DNA from: Bacteroidota bacterium
GTDB lineage: Bacteria > Bacteroidota > Bacteroidia > Chitinophagales > Chitinophagaceae
DNA length: 27,387 nt
Assembly: GCA_026391115.1 (NCBI GenBank)
Contig: JAPLER010000110.1
Location: 26,133-53,519, forward strand
Direction of reading: 5' to 3'
A program made the position numbers and the translations under genes. Below are positions 24,326 to 27,387 of this stretch, in pieces (positions within the stretch are counted from its first letter, which is position 1; each line of letters starts with the position of its first letter). Under the pieces are notes generated by a model. The model saw nothing but the letters and a program-made list of their open reading frames with translations, was not told the DNA's origin and searched no databases.

Positions 24326-26668
24326 ATGAGTGTGTTTACAAAAAGAGTTTCTTTATTCATCAGCTATCTGTGTTTGCTTCAAGTATCTTTTGCACAAGAT
24401 ACTGGCGAGGGCAATCATTATCATACCGAAGGTGTTGGATTATTATCTACTGGTAATACTGGTACAGGTGCTAATATCAATGTAGTGTATCATCGTTGCA
24501 CATGGACTGCAGACCCTGACGATGTTACAAAAACGTTAACAGGTACTGTAACAACTTATTTTAAAACAATTGCTGCTGGCGTAAATGCCATAAACTTTGA
24601 TTTTAACAATGCATCTTTTAATAACAGTAACTTAATTGTAAAGTATCACAACAACAATTGCAACAAAAGCTTTCCAGTAACTGGTAATATTGATATTTTA
24701 AATATTCAATTGCCAATAACTATTGCAGCAAGTGGTACATTAGATTCTATCACTATAGAATATCAAGGTATTCCTCCTGCTGCAAATGGCAGTGCAGAGG
24801 GGTATCAAAGAAAAACAGATGCAGCAGGCAATAACTATATCTACACTTTAAGTGAAAGCTATGAAGATAAAGATTGGTGGCCTTGCAAAGCAGATATGCA
24901 AGACAAAATAGATTCAATAGATATTAACCTAATTGTACCTCGCACATTTTGGGCTGCAGCCAATGGTAGTATGATAGATAGCACAGATGATGGCAGTAAC
25001 AGGACTTTTAAATTTAAACATCGCTATCCCATAGCATCATATTTAGTAGCCATAGCTATTGCAAAATATAAACGTTTTAATTTGGGCAACTTAACTGTAG
25101 GCTCTAAAAATGTTCCATTTATTGTAAATATGTTTTCTGGTAAAACAGCAACCGAAGAGAACAATATTTTAGTAAGAATGAACAACAATAAATTGGCATT
25201 TGCTGCTTTAAATAATTTGTATGGAGATTATGGTTTTGCCAATGAAAAACACGGCTTTTATGAGTTTGGTTTTAGTGGTGGAATGGAGCATCAAACAATG
25301 AGTGGCATAGGCACAAGTAGTATGCAAAGTAATACAGTGTTGGCTCATGAACTTGGTCATCAATGGTGGGGCGATAAAGTTAGTTTTTCAACCTGGAATC
25401 ATTTATGGCTTGCTGAAGGTTTTGCAACTTACAGCGAAGCATTGGCTTTTGAGTATGTACCCAGCATTGGCATAAACCCTGTTACTAAAATGGCAAGTAA
25501 TAAAAACACAGCAAGGTCTAACATTTCTACATCTATACTAATCAATAATATTACCAACTCAAATACTATTTGGACAAACAACAATACAACAGCAATATAT
25601 GAACGTGGTTGTATGGTAGCTGCAATGCTGCGTTGCTTACTTGGTGACACTAAGTTTTTTGCTGGTTGTAAAAACTATTTAAGTGATCCACTGTTAGCTT
25701 ACCAAAGTGCTACAACTGCCGATTTGCAACGGAATATGGAAACACAGTTTGGAGAAAATATGAGTAACTTTTTTACAGAATGGACAACCAAAAAAGGCAC
25801 TCCAGATTATTTAATTGAATGGGGAAATAAAAGTGTTAATACTATAAATATTAAACTAGCACAAAGTATTACATCTACTGGTAGCACTGGCACAGCTGCT
25901 ACTTTTTTCCCAATGCCTGTTGTTATAAAAATTGCAAATGCAAATAATACTGCTGATACTACAATTGTTATTTATCACAAAGCACCCAATCAAGTAGCTT
26001 ATGCAGGAGATGGTGTAGGTGCAACTATCAATAGCAATATTATTTCTTACAACTTATCTTTTACACCAGCTAGCTTAATATTTGACCCACTTAATAGAAC
26101 AATGGCTACTGCTGCTATTTCATATAATGCAACTTTACCAGTTGATAAAGTTGAAATTAATGTAAGAAAATCTCAAGGATTAAATAATATCAACCTAAGT
26201 ATTACAGCAAATGAGCCAGTAGAAAAAGTTGAATTAGGAAAAAGCATTGATGGAGTTGATTTTGTTTTGCTGGGTAAAATGAATTTGCAAAGCAAAACTG
26301 CAACAACACAGTTGTACACTACACTTGACAAAACTGATGCTTCTAGAAAAGTGTATTATAGAGCTAAGGTTTACACTGCAAGTATTAATAAATATTCCAA
26401 TATAGTAGCGGTTGATAATAATCTTAAAACAACATTTAATATTAGTCCCAATCCTGCCACTTCATTTGTTAAAGTTTATTTTGATAATTTGGAAAATAGC
26501 AATACACAATTTAAAATGATTGATGCTCTTGGAAAAGAAATATTACAAGCAAGTACAAATAGTAATACTTTATTCATGAATATTGAAAGTATTGCAAGTG
26601 GAATTTATGTTGTACAAATGTTTCAAAATAAAAAATTAGTAGCAACACAACAACTAATAATAAAATAA
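24326..26668 (+). CDS. Secreted M1 family metallopeptidase with T9SS type A sorting domain
   Basis: A 780-residue secreted zinc aminopeptidase-like protein. Residues 1-23 are a signal peptide ending SFA-Q. The zinc site is HELGH (341-345) with E364 in LWLAEGFATYSE, the HExxH-x18-E pattern of M1 gluzincins. The exopeptidase motif is GGMEH (318-322), with His where GAMEN has Asn. Y425 in AIYERG is the likely catalytic tyrosine. After a beta-rich linker, residues about 698-780 form a type A sorting domain: FNISPNPATSFVKVYF, MIDALGKEI, SGIYVVQM and QLIIK at the end. It would be exported through the SprA pore and anchored or released at the surface to trim peptides. A DUF3109 gene begins five bases after the stop. 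Confidence 0.94.
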   Translation: MSVFTKRVSLFISYLCLLQVSFAQDTGEGNHYHTEGVGLLSTGNTGTGANINVVYHRCTWTADPDDVTKTLTGTVTTYFKTIAAGVNAINFDFNNASFNNSNLIVKYHNNNCNKSFPVTGNIDILNIQLPITIAASGTLDSITIEYQGIPPAANGSAEGYQRKTDAAGNNYIYTLSESYEDKDWWPCKADMQDKIDSIDINLIVPRTFWAAANGSMIDSTDDGSNRTFKFKHRYPIASYLVAIAIAKYKRFNLGNLTVGSKNVPFIVNMFSGKTATEENNILVRMNNNKLAFAALNNLYGDYGFANEKHGFYEFGFSGGMEHQTMSGIGTSSMQSNTVLAHELGHQWWGDKVSFSTWNHLWLAEGFATYSEALAFEYVPSIGINPVTKMASNKNTARSNISTSILINNITNSNTIWTNNNTTAIYERGCMVAAMLRCLLGDTKFFAGCKNYLSDPLLAYQSATTADLQRNMETQFGENMSNFFTEWTTKKGTPDYLIEWGNKSVNTINIKLAQSITSTGSTGTAATFFPMPVVIKIANANNTADTTIVIYHKAPNQVAYAGDGVGATINSNIISYNLSFTPASLIFDPLNRTMATAAISYNATLPVDKVEINVRKSQGLNNINLSITANEPVEKVELGKSIDGVDFVLLGKMNLQSKTATTQLYTTLDKTDASRKVYYRAKVYTASINKYSNIVAVDNNLKTTFNISPNPATSFVKVYFDNLENSNTQFKMIDALGKEILQASTNSNTLFMNIESIASGIYVVQMFQNKKLVATQQLIIK

Positions 26669-26673
26669 CCCTG

Positions 26674-27264
26674 ATGATTTTTATTGAAAATAAATTGATA
26701 AGTGATGAGGTAATTGAAGAACAATTTGTATGTGATTTAAACAAGTGTAAAGGTGCTTGTTGTGAAGATGGCGATGCAGGTGCACCACTTACAGACGAAG
26801 AACTGGATTATATTGTAGACAATTACGAAGCTATATCAGAGTATATGACAGATGCTGGTAAAACAGAAATTGAAAAGCAAGGCAAGTATGTTTATGATAA
26901 AACATTTGGTTGGGTAACACCTACAATAAATAATGAAATTTGTGCTTATGGTTATAGAGATGATAAAGGCACAATTTTATGTGCAATAGAGCAGGCCTAT
27001 AACAATCAAGAATTAGATTGGAAAAAACCCATCAGCTGTCACCTCTTTCCAATTAAGGTAACTAAAAGTAAAGAAGATCCTGATTTGGAATATGTAAACT
27101 ACGAACCAAGAGAAGATTTGTGTAAAGCTGCTTGTCATCTTGGTGTTAAATTGAAAGTGCCAGCATACGTGTTTTTGAAAGATGCCATTATTAGAAAATA
27201 TGGGGAAGAATTTTATGAAGGTTTGGATGCAACTGCAAAGCACAAAGCAGAAATGACAAATTAG
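26674..27264 (+). CDS. DUF3109 family cysteine-rich protein
   Basis: A 196-residue cytoplasmic protein of the DUF3109 family, recognised from FVCDLNKCKGACCEDGDAGA at the N-terminus. It has nine cysteines: C20, C25, C29, C30, C90, C103, C122, C150 and C154. The CxxxxCxxxCC cluster, with the later ISCHLFPI and EDLCKAAC motifs, recalls the zinc- or iron-sulfur-binding YkgJ/UPF0153 proteins. A metal cluster is therefore likely, but no reaction is known. It follows the M1 peptidase by five bases and is probably co-transcribed, though a functional link is not evident. Confidence 0.88.
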   Translation: MIFIENKLISDEVIEEQFVCDLNKCKGACCEDGDAGAPLTDEELDYIVDNYEAISEYMTDAGKTEIEKQGKYVYDKTFGWVTPTINNEICAYGYRDDKGTILCAIEQAYNNQELDWKKPISCHLFPIKVTKSKEDPDLEYVNYEPREDLCKAACHLGVKLKVPAYVFLKDAIIRKYGEEFYEGLDATAKHKAEMTN

Positions 27265-27281
27265 ACCCGCAAAATTTGTCA
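27254..27281 (+). terminator. Possible terminator hairpin overlapping the DUF3109 stop
   Basis: TGACAAATT (27254-27262) and AATTTGTCA (27273-27281) form a perfect 9-bp stem with a 10-base loop; a run of seven T follows about ten bases later. The left arm includes the first base of the TAG stop. The AT-rich stem and spaced T run make the call tentative. Confidence 0.45.
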
Positions 27282-27373
27282 CATTATCGTCATTTTTTTG
27301 ATTTGTAATAGGCTTTTCTTAAAAAAACTTAGCTCATTTCTTGTTTTGTGTAGCATTTACACCTAATTTCTAT

Positions 27374-27381
27374 TACTTTTG
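27374..27381 (+). promoter_or_regulatory. -7 element for a gene beyond the right edge
   Basis: TACTTTTG matches TAnnTTTG; a TTG at 27346-27348 is 25 bases upstream, slightly long for a -33 box. By comparison with the other promoters here, a start codon may lie just past the window end. Confidence 0.45.
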
Positions 27382-27387
27382 CAGCCT

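Noticed and set aside
1..27387. tRNA, rRNA, insertion sequence or phage features
   Set aside because: I looked for cloverleaf-like, transposase-like and integrase-like sequence and saw none; all large frames are assigned to other families.

Overview
The window looks like chromosomal DNA from an AT-rich member of the Bacteroidota, probably near the Chitinophagales; I cannot name a genus. The evidence is a full-length SprA translocon of the type IX secretion system (T9SS), both classes of T9SS C-terminal sorting domain, Bacteroidota families such as DUF3078 and DUF3109, several promoter -7 elements matching TAnnTTTG, and no obvious Shine-Dalgarno sequences. Several starts are non-ATG (TTG for sprA and hflX, GTG for the MarR regulator).

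Layout. Positions 2-2869 hold the 3' part of a large secreted repeat protein with a type B T9SS sorting domain; its reading frame is open to the left edge. Positions 2870-3316 carry no intact gene but include what looks like a decayed coding remnant. ruvA and the 2487-residue sprA follow on the plus strand and end at a strong hairpin terminator. Next come a MATE exporter, scpA and a DUF3078 membrane protein, then a compact stress-type cluster: a MarR regulator, a pirin, a DoxX-like membrane protein and an NADPH-dependent FMN reductase. A terminator separates this cluster from a convergent uup-like ABC-F gene on the minus strand. A fumarylacetoacetate hydrolase family gene and hflX follow on the plus strand. 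The minus strand then carries pyrH, a metallo-beta-lactamase-fold gene, a small membrane protein and nth, which may form one transcription unit in that order. The right end has a relic of a T9SS type A sorting domain, an M1 metallopeptidase with an intact type A sorting domain, a DUF3109 gene and a promoter-like element leading out of the window.

How parts work together. SprA is the outer-membrane pore of the T9SS; the 2-2869 protein and the M1 peptidase are likely cargo. The MarR cluster has its control sites visible: an 18-bp perfect palindrome lies between the -33 and -7 promoter elements of marR, and a 17/18 identical copy lies at the matching place before the pirin gene. This suggests the regulator represses both itself and the pirin-doxX-reductase operon. 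ruvA, nth, hflX, pyrH and scpA are ordinary housekeeping genes.

I found no clearly new defence or mobile system, no CRISPR array, no tRNA or rRNA and no insertion sequence. The best leads are the twin MarR operators, a 23-bp tandem duplication that created an eight-codon minigene overlapping the reductase start, the T9SS sorting-domain relic, and promoters placed so close to start codons that several transcripts should be leaderless.
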